Below are positions 16,464 through 24,457 of a stretch of 32,682 bases of DNA, one piece after another (positions within the stretch are counted from its first letter, which is position 1; every line of letters begins with the position of its first letter). The notes below the pieces were generated by a model. That model was not told where the DNA came from. It did no database searches and saw nothing but the letters and a program-made list of their open reading frames with translations. The position numbers and the translations under genes are program-made. This DNA comes from Nitrosopumilales archaeon (lineage in GTDB: Archaea; Thermoproteota; Nitrososphaeria; Nitrososphaerales; Nitrosopumilaceae): the NCBI GenBank assembly GCA_016276965.1, contig JADNRU010000010.1, positions 1 to 32,682 on the forward strand. The letters run 5' to 3'.

Positions 16464-16583
16464 TCAAATCTGAATTACTTTTTTACATGAAAGACAGCGA
16501 ACTTTTACTCCATCTTCATTTACACGTTCAAATTTCTTAGAACCACAATTTGGGCAAATTGGGCAAGCACGTAACCCCTTCAA
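16464..16583 (-). CDS. 39-residue zinc-ribbon microprotein
   Basis: A short frame starts at TTG 16583, the very next base after the NMN adenylyltransferase TAA, and ends in TGA at 16464. The product begins MKGLRACPICPNCGSKKFER and later has CLSC. C10-x2-C13 and C30-x2-C33 form a classic four-cysteine ribbon, with an extra C7. Dense, well-spaced CxxC pairs and immediate coupling to the preceding stop argue that it is real despite its size. Small ribbons of this kind often bind nucleic acid or act as small subunits, but no partner is evident. Probably co-transcribed with the NMNAT gene. Confidence 0.6.
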   Translation of the reverse strand: MKGLRACPICPNCGSKKFERVNEDGVKVRCLSCKKVIQI

Positions 16584-17114
16584 TTAAAACTCCTGTGGCT
16601 TTGTATCTGTTTTGGAAATTGTTTTTATTCGATTTACACCGTTTATTTTTTTAATAATTTTTGAAGCAGCCGAGGGTATACACTTTTCCCAGTCTTGATC
16701 ATTGAGAATCATTTTGCGAATTTGTGTACCGTTGTATTTTTCTCTATCTAGGAATTTTGGTTGAATTACATCATATCCTGAATTAGCTAAAAGCATTGTA
16801 ACATAGTCATTTCCACTGTAAACTTTTTCAAATTGTGGGAGAATTGATTTAAGATAAGATGCCCAAGTTGCTATATTAAATTGATTTTCTATTGGCACAA
16901 TGAAACATTTTGATAAATCAACTCCGTCTTCCTTTAAGGATTCATGTATCATCTCAATGCGTTCTCCTGCAGTAAATGGATCTTTTTCAATATAGTTAAA
17001 CTGGGAACCAGTAAGGGCAATTACTACTTCGTCACATTCTGAGAGAATTTGTTTGGTAAGCTCTAAATGGCCTAGATGAAATGGTTGGAAACGACCCATC
17101 ATTAAACCGCGCAT
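16584..17114 (-). CDS. nadM: Nicotinamide-nucleotide adenylyltransferase (archaeal NadM type)
   Basis: Makes NAD+ (or its deamido form) from the mononucleotide and ATP. The protein has 176 residues. The nucleotidyltransferase signature is GRFQPFHLGH (7-16, with HxGH) and the second ATP-binding motif is GTQIRK (129-134). Length fits archaeal NMNATs. The start is ATG at 17114, with a strong TATA-like palindrome 25 nt upstream. The next step, NAD synthetase, is also in this window (24458-25270) but on another transcript. The C-terminal 20 or so residues are lysine-rich and look like a poorly conserved tail. Confidence 0.93.
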   Translation of the reverse strand: MRGLMMGRFQPFHLGHLELTKQILSECDEVVIALTGSQFNYIEKDPFTAGERIEMIHESLKEDGVDLSKCFIVPIENQFNIATWASYLKSILPQFEKVYSGNDYVTMLLANSGYDVIQPKFLDREKYNGTQIRKMILNDQDWEKCIPSAASKIIKKINGVNRIKTISKTDTKPQEF

Positions 17115-17132
17115 GCTATTGAATAAATTTTG

Positions 17133-17144
17133 ATTTAATTAAAT
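17133..17144 (-). promoter_or_regulatory. TATA box of nadM
   Basis: ATTTAATTAAAT, a perfect 12-bp palindrome, is centred about 25 nt before the ATG at 17114. The position matches a leaderless archaeal promoter. Confidence 0.5.
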
Positions 17145-17156
17145 GTAATTTTACAA

Positions 17157-17792
17157 TTATGAATTAATTATGGTATATGTCAAAATAGTGTCTTGCTCAA
17201 GAGGATTTTGATCACATTTCATAATAAATCCATGCAAATCTGAAAGCGTTGTAACTTTACCTGATTCAGGATCCTCAAAACTAAAGTTAAACTTATTCTG
17301 ATTAATAGCACCGCAAATAGTTTGTCCTTCAATTGCATCGAATTTTTGATTCAAACTTATTGCAATTATCGAATCTTCCTTAACTCGATCATCTTCAATA
17401 AAGTATATGTTGCGAGCTGGATGAGGACACCATCCGCTTAGGAAGGCTTTTACCATATTTCGGTTACTACAGTCAATATCAGTGACTGGAAGAAGTTCAG
17501 TGGTGTATATCTTTGAAGGATTTTCTAAAGAAGCTAATCTTGTGGAAAGCTCATCCACCTCATCTTGTAGCTGAACAACTAAAGATGCTGAAAGTGTATC
17601 TGACATTGATGTAGTTGAAGTATCATCCATGACATCGCCGTATTTCAAATCCTGAAGAAAACCATACACCATGCCAAAGAAATTTGCTGTTGTGGAAAAA
17701 TCCTCATCAGCAAATGCTACTGTAACTGTGGTGGTTATACCCATAATTAGCGATATTACTACAAAGGCTATGATTCCCGTTTTATACCCCAT
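17157..17792 (-). CDS. Exported protein of unknown function with a short coiled coil
   Basis: I do not recognise this 211-residue protein. Residues about 5-28 form a signal sequence or anchor (IIAFVVISLIMGITTTVTVA followed by FADED). Residues about 66-92 (LSASLVVQLQDEVDELSTRL onward) look like a short coiled coil and may oligomerise. The C-terminal half has four cysteines, spread through DIDCSNR, SGWCPHP, QTICGA and MKCDQN, which could form disulfides outside the cell. The start is ATG at 17792, preceded by AAGGATA. It lies 42 nt upstream of nadM on the same strand. Confidence 0.6.
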   Translation of the reverse strand: MGYKTGIIAFVVISLIMGITTTVTVAFADEDFSTTANFFGMVYGFLQDLKYGDVMDDTSTTSMSDTLSASLVVQLQDEVDELSTRLASLENPSKIYTTELLPVTDIDCSNRNMVKAFLSGWCPHPARNIYFIEDDRVKEDSIIAISLNQKFDAIEGQTICGAINQNKFNFSFEDPESGKVTTLSDLHGFIMKCDQNPLEQDTILTYTIINS

Positions 17793-17872
17793 TATCCTTC
17801 AATACTTACTATTTTACTAAAGCATGGGGGAAATTTCCGTCTCTAAATAGTTCCAAAATGGAAAAACTGTTC

Positions 17873-18793
17873 CTAAATGAGTGTCCCGCTTCCAAGAATT
17901 CGAATGTTTTGAGATTCAGGTTTCAAGAGAACACAAGTTTCATTTTTGATGTAGACTATTGGTTTGTCAAGAGTAAGTTTAACCGGTTTTATAGAACTGA
18001 ATTTGGCTGCCTTTACTTGCAATCCTAGACTTACAAGACACATTTGATTTTCAGTGATTTCTCCTTTATAGAACGGATTTTGAAGGAAATCAAGTTCTAT
18101 TTCTGTTTGTATTTGTTCAGAATCTGCTTCACAAATATAATCTCCGCGAGAAATATCCTCTACTTTTGCTCCCTTTATAGAAAGTCCCACTCTTGCTGGA
18201 GAAACAGCTTCTTGTACAGTATCATCATGCATTTGTATTGATTTTATCATAACATCAATTTTTGCAGGAAGTAGTTTTAGATTATCATATTGTTTTACTT
18301 TTCCTTGAATCACTTTACCCAAGACAACTGTTCCAACTCCTTTTACATCAAAACAATGATCAACTACAATTTTTACTGGCCCGTCTTTTGAAATTGGTTT
18401 TATTTTGTTAATTTCTTGTTTGATTTCAGATGAATTTACTTTTTTGTATTGTTCTAAAACAGTCCCTTTGATCATAGAGTTGAGTCGATTTTCATCGACT
18501 TCATATGTATGGCTAATTATTCCATCTCTTTTTTTCATCAAATTTAGTGCGATGATCTGTTCTCCAGTAAATCGATCTAAATTACCAACATAAAAAATAA
18601 CATGTTCAGCTAAATTTACTGCTTGAAATAAAGGTTGGATTTTGTCAGGAAATCCATTAGGAATGACCCAAGTTCTAATGATATCTGAATCCTTTCTGTC
18701 AAATAAGGTAATGTCAGTTGCCGTTCCTTTTTTTCCAAAATCATTGGCAATTGTTTGCTCTCCAAGAACAACAAAATTTACAGATTTTACCAT
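17873..18793 (-). CDS. SelB/EF-Tu-like protein with degenerate GTPase domain
   Basis: A 306-residue protein with the domain II/III beta-barrels of translational GTPases (about 140-306): VDHCFDVKGVGTVVLGKVIQ, then GLSIKGAKVEDISRGD, typical of EF-Tu/SelB domain II. The N-terminal part (1-120) keeps the length and partial shape of a G domain but lacks its motifs. No P-loop GxxxxGK[ST] follows VNFVVLG, no DxxG is visible, and the NKxD position reads GNLDRF. It matches the described archaeal SelB-like family (aSelBL), which has lost nucleotide-binding motifs. It is therefore unlikely to hydrolyse GTP and may bind tRNA or ribosome-linked partners. The start is ATG at 18793. Confidence 0.75.
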   Translation of the reverse strand: MVKSVNFVVLGEQTIANDFGKKGTATDITLFDRKDSDIIRTWVIPNGFPDKIQPLFQAVNLAEHVIFYVGNLDRFTGEQIIALNLMKKRDGIISHTYEVDENRLNSMIKGTVLEQYKKVNSSEIKQEINKIKPISKDGPVKIVVDHCFDVKGVGTVVLGKVIQGKVKQYDNLKLLPAKIDVMIKSIQMHDDTVQEAVSPARVGLSIKGAKVEDISRGDYICEADSEQIQTEIELDFLQNPFYKGEITENQMCLVSLGLQVKAAKFSSIKPVKLTLDKPIVYIKNETCVLLKPESQNIRILGSGTLI

Positions 18794-18846
18794 ATTTTTT
18801 GCTCCAATTAACTTCGTTTAATCTTATTCAAATTTTTTAGAAAAAA

Positions 18847-19611
18847 TCATGGAAAAGAATCTAAAACTTTGGCATAGCTTACAAATCGATGGTTTGTTGG
18901 ATATACTCGTTTTTGAGAAAACTTGGGAATGGTTTTTCCAGTAGCACCATATAACCCAAGGGGAGCTTTAACCCAATTTTCATCATTTGATTGTTTTAAT
19001 ACCTCATCTTTTGGACTATAGTAATTTTTTATTTTTTTTCTGACTATTTCTTGCATTATCTTTCCATATTCTCGTGAATTAGCAAAGTTACTTGGAACTG
19101 ATGCTCCAAAAAAGTACACACTCTCAATAATGTTTCTTGTATTAGATTTTGTTGACAATTTTTGAATAGTACTTAGAATAACTTCTGTTCCAAGGGAATG
19201 CCCCATCAATCTTATTTTAGTATCTGAACTTTTTTGTTTAAAATCAGTTATGAATTTTGAAAGATTATTACCATTTTGTTTTGCAATTTTTTGTCCTACT
19301 CTAAGTGCTTTTAAAGCAGTTTTTTTGAGGTGGGCCCCTTTAGTATTTGCATCATAACTAAACCCAATAACAGGATATGAATATCCTAGTTTTTTTAGTC
19401 GTCTTTGTGCTATTACAAACTTTTTGATAGCGCCGGGTCCATCATTTCTTAAACCATGAACCATAATGGTTAGTTCTTTTTTGCTGTAAAGTTGTTGAAG
19501 AGATTTTTTTGGGTAAAAAGAATAAGGATTATGTTTAATCTTATGACCACTTGACAAATCATAATAGCCCCGAGTAGTAATTCGTGGAATTTTGTTAGAA
19601 ATTTTTTTCAA
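18847..19611 (-). CDS. Alpha/beta-hydrolase fold protein
   Basis: A 254-residue serine hydrolase candidate. The nucleophile elbow is GHSLG (S139), the oxyanion strand is MVHGLRN (50-56), and plausible triad partners are D202 in SPKDEVL and H241 in TNHRFVSYA. No signal peptide is seen, so it is probably cytosolic. The substrate is unknown; relatives include esterases and lipase-like proteins. The start is TTG at 19611, 1 nt after the methionyl-tRNA synthetase stop (TAAATTG), so it is translationally coupled to metG, a link I cannot explain functionally. Confidence 0.75.
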   Translation of the reverse strand: MKKISNKIPRITTRGYYDLSSGHKIKHNPYSFYPKKSLQQLYSKKELTIMVHGLRNDGPGAIKKFVIAQRRLKKLGYSYPVIGFSYDANTKGAHLKKTALKALRVGQKIAKQNGNNLSKFITDFKQKSSDTKIRLMGHSLGTEVILSTIQKLSTKSNTRNIIESVYFFGASVPSNFANSREYGKIMQEIVRKKIKNYYSPKDEVLKQSNDENWVKAPLGLYGATGKTIPKFSQKRVYPTNHRFVSYAKVLDSFP

Positions 19612-19612
19612 T

Positions 19613-21262
19613 TTAATTTTGTGAACTCAGTTTATTCTTGTACTTTTGTATATCAGATTCTTCGACTTTATCAAACAAAGGACTTGGCGTACCTAGTTTA
19701 TGACCTTGTTTTATTTGAAGTTCAGAAATTGAAGACCATGATTGCTCTGAAATTTTACTAGACATTCCAAGTTGCGACCAAATCTTTTCTGCAGACTTGG
19801 GTAAAAAAGGATATAATGCAATAGCTAGACTTCGAACTGCATTAACAGAGAGGTTTAGGCAAGTTTTGGTACCTACTCCTTTTTTCCACGGTTCCTTATG
19901 TTGAAAATATTGGTTAAAATGAGTTGTAAATTCAAGAATTTTTTTCATTGCTCTGTCCAAATGATTTTGTTCAATCAAACTACCAACATCATCAGATAAA
20001 GTTTTGATCTTGTTTTCTGCTTCTTTATCAATATTATCGGATTCTTCAATAGACGGAATTTCGCCATTGAAAGTTTTTTTTGCAAATCCAAGTGCTCTGT
20101 TTACAAAATTTCCCAAATTTCCAATAAGTTCAGAATTAATTTTTATTGCAAATTCATCCCAGCTAAAATTCAAATCATCCTGTGAATAAGGAGTAATTGA
20201 GGTTAGATAGAATCGTAAATAATCAGCTGGATAGTAATCAAGAAATTCTTTAAGACCTATATACCAATTCCGACTTTTTGAAATTTTTTTCCCTTGTAAT
20301 GTAAGGTGACCACGGGTAGGTATGAAATCTGGAAGTTTGTACTCGTTTTGAATTCCAATACGCATTGCTGGCAAAAACAAAAAGTGATGATAAACTATGT
20401 CTTTTCCAATGAAGTGATAGATGTCTGCAGAATTCCAAAATTCTTTTCCGTTAATTCCTTTTCCTTCAAGAAACTTTAGTGAAGATGATATGTATGCAAG
20501 ATGATTATCAAACCAACCATAAAGCACTTGACCATCGATGCCAGGAATAGGAACCCCCCAGCTAATATCGCGCGTAATGTCCCAGTCTATTAATCCAGAT
20601 TTTATCCAATTTTGGACATATTTTTTAACATCTTTTTGAAGATTAGAATTTTTTTCAAGATAGTTATCAATCTCGTCTGAAAAATTTTTTAACTTAAAGA
20701 AAAAGTGTTTAGTTTTTTCCTTAACAGGGGTTTGACCACAAATTGAACAACGAGGATTGTCAATTTCTGCAGGAACACGACCACACTTTTCACATAAATC
20801 CGAATATTGATCTTCTGCCTTACAATAAGGACAGGTTCCTTTTACGTATCTATCTGGAAGAAATTTTTTGTCATTGTTACAATAAAACTGAATAATTTCA
20901 GATTCGTAAATATGACCTGCGTCATTTAATTTTTTAAAAACATATTGAGAAAAATCAATATTTTCTTTTGAACTTGTTTTGTAAAAAAAATCAAAATCAA
21001 TATCAAATGACGTGAAATCATCATAATCACGTTTATTCCAATAAGCAACGTATTCTTCAGGGCTTTTACCTTCTTTTTCTGATTGAATCAAAATAGGTGT
21101 ACCGTAGTCATCTGAGGCACAGATGTAGTAAGCTTCAACTCCTTTTTGTTTTAGAAATCGTGTAGTAACATCTGCAGGAAGATAAGTAGATGCAACATGG
21201 CCTAGATGGATCTCTCCATTTGAATAGGGAAGTGCACTAGTGATTATTGCTTTTTTTGTCAT
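19613..21262 (-). CDS. metG: Methionyl-tRNA synthetase
   Basis: Class I synthetase of 549 residues that charges methionine to tRNA. The HIGH-type motif is HLGH in ALPYSNGEIHLGH near the N-terminus, and the KMSKS-type motif is KISKS at about residue 326. The connective-peptide insert has two zinc knuckles, CPYC...CEKC and CSICG. Helical anticodon-domain sequences follow (NLGNFVNRALGF). The protein ends soon after that domain, so the C-terminal OB-fold tRNA-binding extension found in many MetRS is missing and may be encoded elsewhere. The start is ATG at 21262 with a TATA-like box about 30 nt upstream. Confidence 0.96.
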   Translation of the reverse strand: MTKKAIITSALPYSNGEIHLGHVASTYLPADVTTRFLKQKGVEAYYICASDDYGTPILIQSEKEGKSPEEYVAYWNKRDYDDFTSFDIDFDFFYKTSSKENIDFSQYVFKKLNDAGHIYESEIIQFYCNNDKKFLPDRYVKGTCPYCKAEDQYSDLCEKCGRVPAEIDNPRCSICGQTPVKEKTKHFFFKLKNFSDEIDNYLEKNSNLQKDVKKYVQNWIKSGLIDWDITRDISWGVPIPGIDGQVLYGWFDNHLAYISSSLKFLEGKGINGKEFWNSADIYHFIGKDIVYHHFLFLPAMRIGIQNEYKLPDFIPTRGHLTLQGKKISKSRNWYIGLKEFLDYYPADYLRFYLTSITPYSQDDLNFSWDEFAIKINSELIGNLGNFVNRALGFAKKTFNGEIPSIEESDNIDKEAENKIKTLSDDVGSLIEQNHLDRAMKKILEFTTHFNQYFQHKEPWKKGVGTKTCLNLSVNAVRSLAIALYPFLPKSAEKIWSQLGMSSKISEQSWSSISELQIKQGHKLGTPSPLFDKVEESDIQKYKNKLSSQN

Positions 21263-21286
21263 GTTATAACCAGTCTGATGATTAAC

Positions 21287-21296
21287 TAAACATAAA
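21287..21296 (-). promoter_or_regulatory. TATA-like box of metG
   Basis: On the minus strand TTTATGTTTA lies about 29 nt before the ATG at 21262, between the plastocyanin-like gene and metG. It suggests a separate leaderless start for metG. Confidence 0.35.
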
Positions 21297-21345
21297 CAAA
21301 TCGAACCAGCGTATTAAAAGCCTGAAAAAAAGAAAAGTGAAGAAT

Positions 21346-21936
21346 TCAGTTTACCTGAACGTTTCCTACCATCCAAGGATGAACCATGCAAAAGTAGTCA
21401 TAGCTGCCGGGGTTATCAAAAGTTACATCAAATGTGGCTCCAGCCATAAACAAGCTACTGTCAAAAACGCCATCGGGACCTCCAGCAGGAGTTCCACTGG
21501 AAACTGTGTGAGCTGCTGTATCATCATTTGACCAGCTAACTGTGTCTCCTGTGTTAATGCTAACTGATGTAGGAACGTAGCACTCAAGTATTTCTTCACA
21601 CCCTGGAACTGATGAACCACTTGGTAGAGAAACTTGAACGGTCATAGGTTCTGTCATTTCAGGTACGTCTTCGATTCTTGGAGTTGAAACAGTTACTGCT
21701 TCTTCTTCAAAAGAAGGAGCTTCCTTTGCAACCATTTTCATTTGTTCTTCTATAGCTTGTTCACGTTGTTTTACTTTTTCAGCTATGTCTGCAAATGGGT
21801 CAGATGGGGTAGATTCTTTTGAAACTGGTGCAACGGCCATTTCAAATCCTTGTAGTGAAGCAGCCATTGTAAAAGCTACTGCTACTACGGTAATTCCAAT
21901 AGCTAATCCAATTCCAGCTTTATCCATCGTAGTCAT
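21346..21936 (-). CDS. Plastocyanin-like blue-copper protein, membrane anchored
   Basis: A 196-residue protein with an N-terminal hydrophobic anchor (about 7-28), a charged Glu/Lys-rich linker with coiled-coil character (about 48-95), and a C-terminal cupredoxin domain (about 98-196). Type-1 copper ligands are H143, C183, H186 and M189, in the pattern FCMVHPWM. Two further cysteines (C113, C119) just before the domain core could form a disulfide. The likely role is electron transfer outside the cell membrane, as for other thaumarchaeal plastocyanins. The start is ATG at 21936, with CTAAATAAAT on the plus strand (minus-strand TATA-like) at 21967-21976. Confidence 0.9.
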   Translation of the reverse strand: MTTMDKAGIGLAIGITVVAVAFTMAASLQGFEMAVAPVSKESTPSDPFADIAEKVKQREQAIEEQMKMVAKEAPSFEEEAVTVSTPRIEDVPEMTEPMTVQVSLPSGSSVPGCEEILECYVPTSVSINTGDTVSWSNDDTAAHTVSSGTPAGGPDGVFDSSLFMAGATFDVTFDNPGSYDYFCMVHPWMVGNVQVN

Positions 21937-22050
21937 TTTCTTCTGATTTGTGTGATTCGTAATTGACTAAATAAATCTAATCAAAATTTTCTGGTATGAT
22001 TATATGAAATTTGAGGGGAATGTTGCAAGTTCGATCAACATAAACACACC

Positions 22051-22060
22051 TTATGATAAT
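22051..22060 (+). promoter_or_regulatory. TATA-like box of the archaellin gene
   Basis: TTATGATAAT is centred about 31 nt before the TTG at 22087. This supports that unusual start codon and a leaderless mRNA. Confidence 0.4.
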
Positions 22061-22086
22061 AGCGATTATTAACTTAATTTAATGAA

Positions 22087-22803
22087 TTGGAACTTAGTCC
22101 TAAAGGACATGGACACTCTCATCGAGGAGTAATTGGTATGGAAGCTGCAATAGTTTTAATTGCATTTGTTATTGTGGCTGCTGCTTTAGCGTTTGTAGTG
22201 TTAAACATGGGATTTGCAACAACACAAAAAGCAAAGACATCAATCATTTCTAGTCTGGGTCAAGCAAGTAGTAGCTTAGCAATTTCTGGCAAAGTCACTG
22301 CAGTAGCTAACGTAACAGATGGGGTAATTAATGCAACAATTATTCCAATCAGAATTACAGCTGGTGGAGATTCAATTAACCTTGATAATGCTACTGTCTC
22401 TCTAAAATATATCAGCAATTCAGTAGAATACGATAACATCTTAACGGCAACAATATCTGACGTAACATTTGGAAACGTTTCTTTAGCATTCCAACATGTA
22501 GCAAGAGACGGTAGCTTAAAGGGTTTAACTGAATTTGCGCCAGCCGGTGGCCCCGTCGAGAATCCGGTAAACGCAACTTTACCACAACAAACATTTGCAA
22601 TTATTTACTGGGTTGTGCAACAAAATCAAAACTCTATCTTAGAAAGAGGAGAACATGTTGTAATTGCAATTGGTTACAAAGATGAGGACAGACCTGCAGC
22701 ACTTGACAAAATTAGAGCTGAACTATTGCTTGCTCAAGGTGCGACCCTAACAATAGAAAGAAATGTACCCAACATTACCAACTTGATAGTAGATTTAGGT
22801 TAG
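22087..22803 (+). CDS. Archaellin (archaeal flagellin), isolated
   Basis: A major filament protein type of the archaellum, 238 residues. A class III (type IV pilin-like) leader, MELSPKGHGHSHRGVIG, ends at G17. Cleavage by the prepilin-like peptidase would expose the hydrophobic helix that starts MEAAIVLIAFVIVAAALAFV. The following ATTQKAKTSIISSLG and the C-terminal LERGEHVVIAI and TNLIVDLG are archaellin-like. Six N-glycosylation sequons are visible (N75, N82, N101, N130, N162, N229). The start must be TTG at 22087: an in-frame TAA lies 10 nt upstream and the ATG at 22082 is in another frame. No other archaellum genes flank it. A pilin of the same superfamily is the alternative. Confidence 0.85.
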   Translation: MELSPKGHGHSHRGVIGMEAAIVLIAFVIVAAALAFVVLNMGFATTQKAKTSIISSLGQASSSLAISGKVTAVANVTDGVINATIIPIRITAGGDSINLDNATVSLKYISNSVEYDNILTATISDVTFGNVSLAFQHVARDGSLKGLTEFAPAGGPVENPVNATLPQQTFAIIYWVVQQNQNSILERGEHVVIAIGYKDEDRPAALDKIRAELLLAQGATLTIERNVPNITNLIVDLG

Positions 22804-22812
22804 AAGATAAAA

Positions 22813-24054
22813 TTAGTTCCAACTATTCATGTAAGCTTTTTGCTCTTTTGTTAGCTTGTCAATTTTAACATTCATTGCTTTTAGAGCATCTACTGCAATT
22901 TGTTGATCAATTTCTTTAGGAACAGAAATTACTTTCTTTTTCATTTTCTTGTGGTTTTTTAGTATGTATAAAATGGAAAGAAGCTGATTTGAAAATGATT
23001 GTGCCATTACCTCAGGAGGATGTCCTTCAGCTGCAACTAAATTTGCAATTCTTCCTTCGCCTATCAGATAGATCTTCCTTCCATTTTTTAAAACACATTC
23101 ATCAAGATTTGGCCTTACTCTTCTAACTGATTTGGATTTTTTTAACAAAAAGTTTGCATCAACTTCAACATCAAAATGACCTACGTTTCCAACGATCGCA
23201 CCATCTTTCATTTGTAAGAGATGTTCTTTTCTAATTACACTGGTCATCCCAGTACATGTTATGAATATATCACCAATTTTTGCAGCTTGTGCTATTGGCA
23301 TTACTTCATACCCATCCATATGGGCCTCAAGTGCGCTCACCGGGTCAACTTCGGTGACTATAACTTTGCATCCCATTCCATGACATCTTTGGGAAACTCC
23401 TTTTCCAACCCAACCGTATCCTACAATAACTACACGTTTTGACGCTAACATCAAATTCATTGCCCGGAGATAACCATCAATTGTACTCTGGCCAGTTCCA
23501 TACCTGTTATCAAACATGTGTTTTGTGTATGCATCATTTACTGAAATTATAGGATAACGCAGCTTTCCTTGTTTTTCGACTGCCTTTATTCTGTTTACTC
23601 CTGCTGTTGTTTCTTCAGTAGCTCCAAGAATTTTTAGAGACTGATTTTTTTTGCCAAAATGTGCTTTAATATTAAGATCAGAACCATCATCGGTTAAAAT
23701 TTGAGGTTTGTGATTTAATACTTGCTGAATACACCAATCATATTCTTTTACAGTTTGACCAGCCCATGCATAAATGTGAATTCCTTGAGATGCAATAAAA
23801 GCTGCAATATCATCTTGAGTGGTTAATGGATTTCCTCCACAAGCTGCAACTTTGGCTCCAAGTTCTTTTGCTCCCATTAATAATACTGAAGTTTCTTTTG
23901 TAATGTGTAAACAAAATCCAAGAGTAACTCCCTTGAGTGGTTTTGATTTTTTCAAACGATTTAATGTATTATCAAGAATTTGCATATGACTTCTTGCCCA
24001 TTCGTAGGAAAGTTTTCCTTGTTTTGCAAGCTTTGGGTTTTTTACCTTACTCAA
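22813..24054 (-). CDS. ahcY: Adenosylhomocysteinase (S-adenosyl-L-homocysteine hydrolase)
   Basis: Splits S-adenosylhomocysteine into adenosine and homocysteine, relieving product inhibition of methyltransferases. The protein has 413 residues. The NAD-binding Rossmann motif GYGWVGKG lies near 212-220, with GVNRIKAVEKQGKLRYPIIS and the substrate-region NDAYTKHMFDNRYGTGQS characteristic of the family. The C-terminus ends in KAYMNSW, close to the usual pattern. The start is TTG at 24054 (SKVKNPKLAKQGK matches the family N-terminus); no in-frame ATG exists upstream. It is divergent from the Rieske ferredoxin across about 84 nt, and its end is 9 nt from the archaellin stop. Confidence 0.95.
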   Translation of the reverse strand: MSKVKNPKLAKQGKLSYEWARSHMQILDNTLNRLKKSKPLKGVTLGFCLHITKETSVLLMGAKELGAKVAACGGNPLTTQDDIAAFIASQGIHIYAWAGQTVKEYDWCIQQVLNHKPQILTDDGSDLNIKAHFGKKNQSLKILGATEETTAGVNRIKAVEKQGKLRYPIISVNDAYTKHMFDNRYGTGQSTIDGYLRAMNLMLASKRVVIVGYGWVGKGVSQRCHGMGCKVIVTEVDPVSALEAHMDGYEVMPIAQAAKIGDIFITCTGMTSVIRKEHLLQMKDGAIVGNVGHFDVEVDANFLLKKSKSVRRVRPNLDECVLKNGRKIYLIGEGRIANLVAAEGHPPEVMAQSFSNQLLSILYILKNHKKMKKKVISVPKEIDQQIAVDALKAMNVKIDKLTKEQKAYMNSWN

Positions 24055-24138
24055 TATTCCAAAACATCGATCAACACTATAAAATTCTATCAGAGCATTG
24101 TGTGAAACTACATATGTAAGAATTTTTGAGTTGTTTTG

Positions 24139-24441
24139 ATGGTCTGGAAAAAAGTAGCTAAAAAAGATTCCATTGCTTCAGGTAAAGGAAGAGAATTCAC
24201 AGTTGATGATAAAAAAATTGCAATCTTTAATCAAAATGGATATCATGCAATTGATGGAATTTGTGTTCATCAAGATGGCCATATTGCTCCAGGAAAGTTA
24301 GATGGAGACATTGTAGAATGCCCACTTCACCTTTGGCATTATAATATCAAGACTGGCGAGTTGATAGATTATCTTAAAGATGTAAAAATGCAGACATACA
24401 AAGTTGAAGCCCGCCAAGATGGAATATACATAGATATTTAA
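24139..24441 (+). CDS. Rieske-type [2Fe-2S] ferredoxin
   Basis: A soluble small electron carrier of 100 residues from the ATG at 24139; a TTG three bases earlier is the alternative. The cluster ligands are C42 and H44 in CVHQDGH, and C61 and H64 in CPLHLWHY. The Rieske pattern CxH...CxxH is complete. There is no membrane segment, so it resembles the ferredoxin component of NirD- or dioxygenase-type systems rather than the bc1 Rieske. No oxygenase or reductase gene is adjacent, so its partner is unknown. NAD synthetase follows 16 nt after its stop on the same strand. Confidence 0.9.
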   Translation: MVWKKVAKKDSIASGKGREFTVDDKKIAIFNQNGYHAIDGICVHQDGHIAPGKLDGDIVECPLHLWHYNIKTGELIDYLKDVKMQTYKVEARQDGIYIDI

Positions 24442-24457
24442 TTTTAAAACAACTTTT

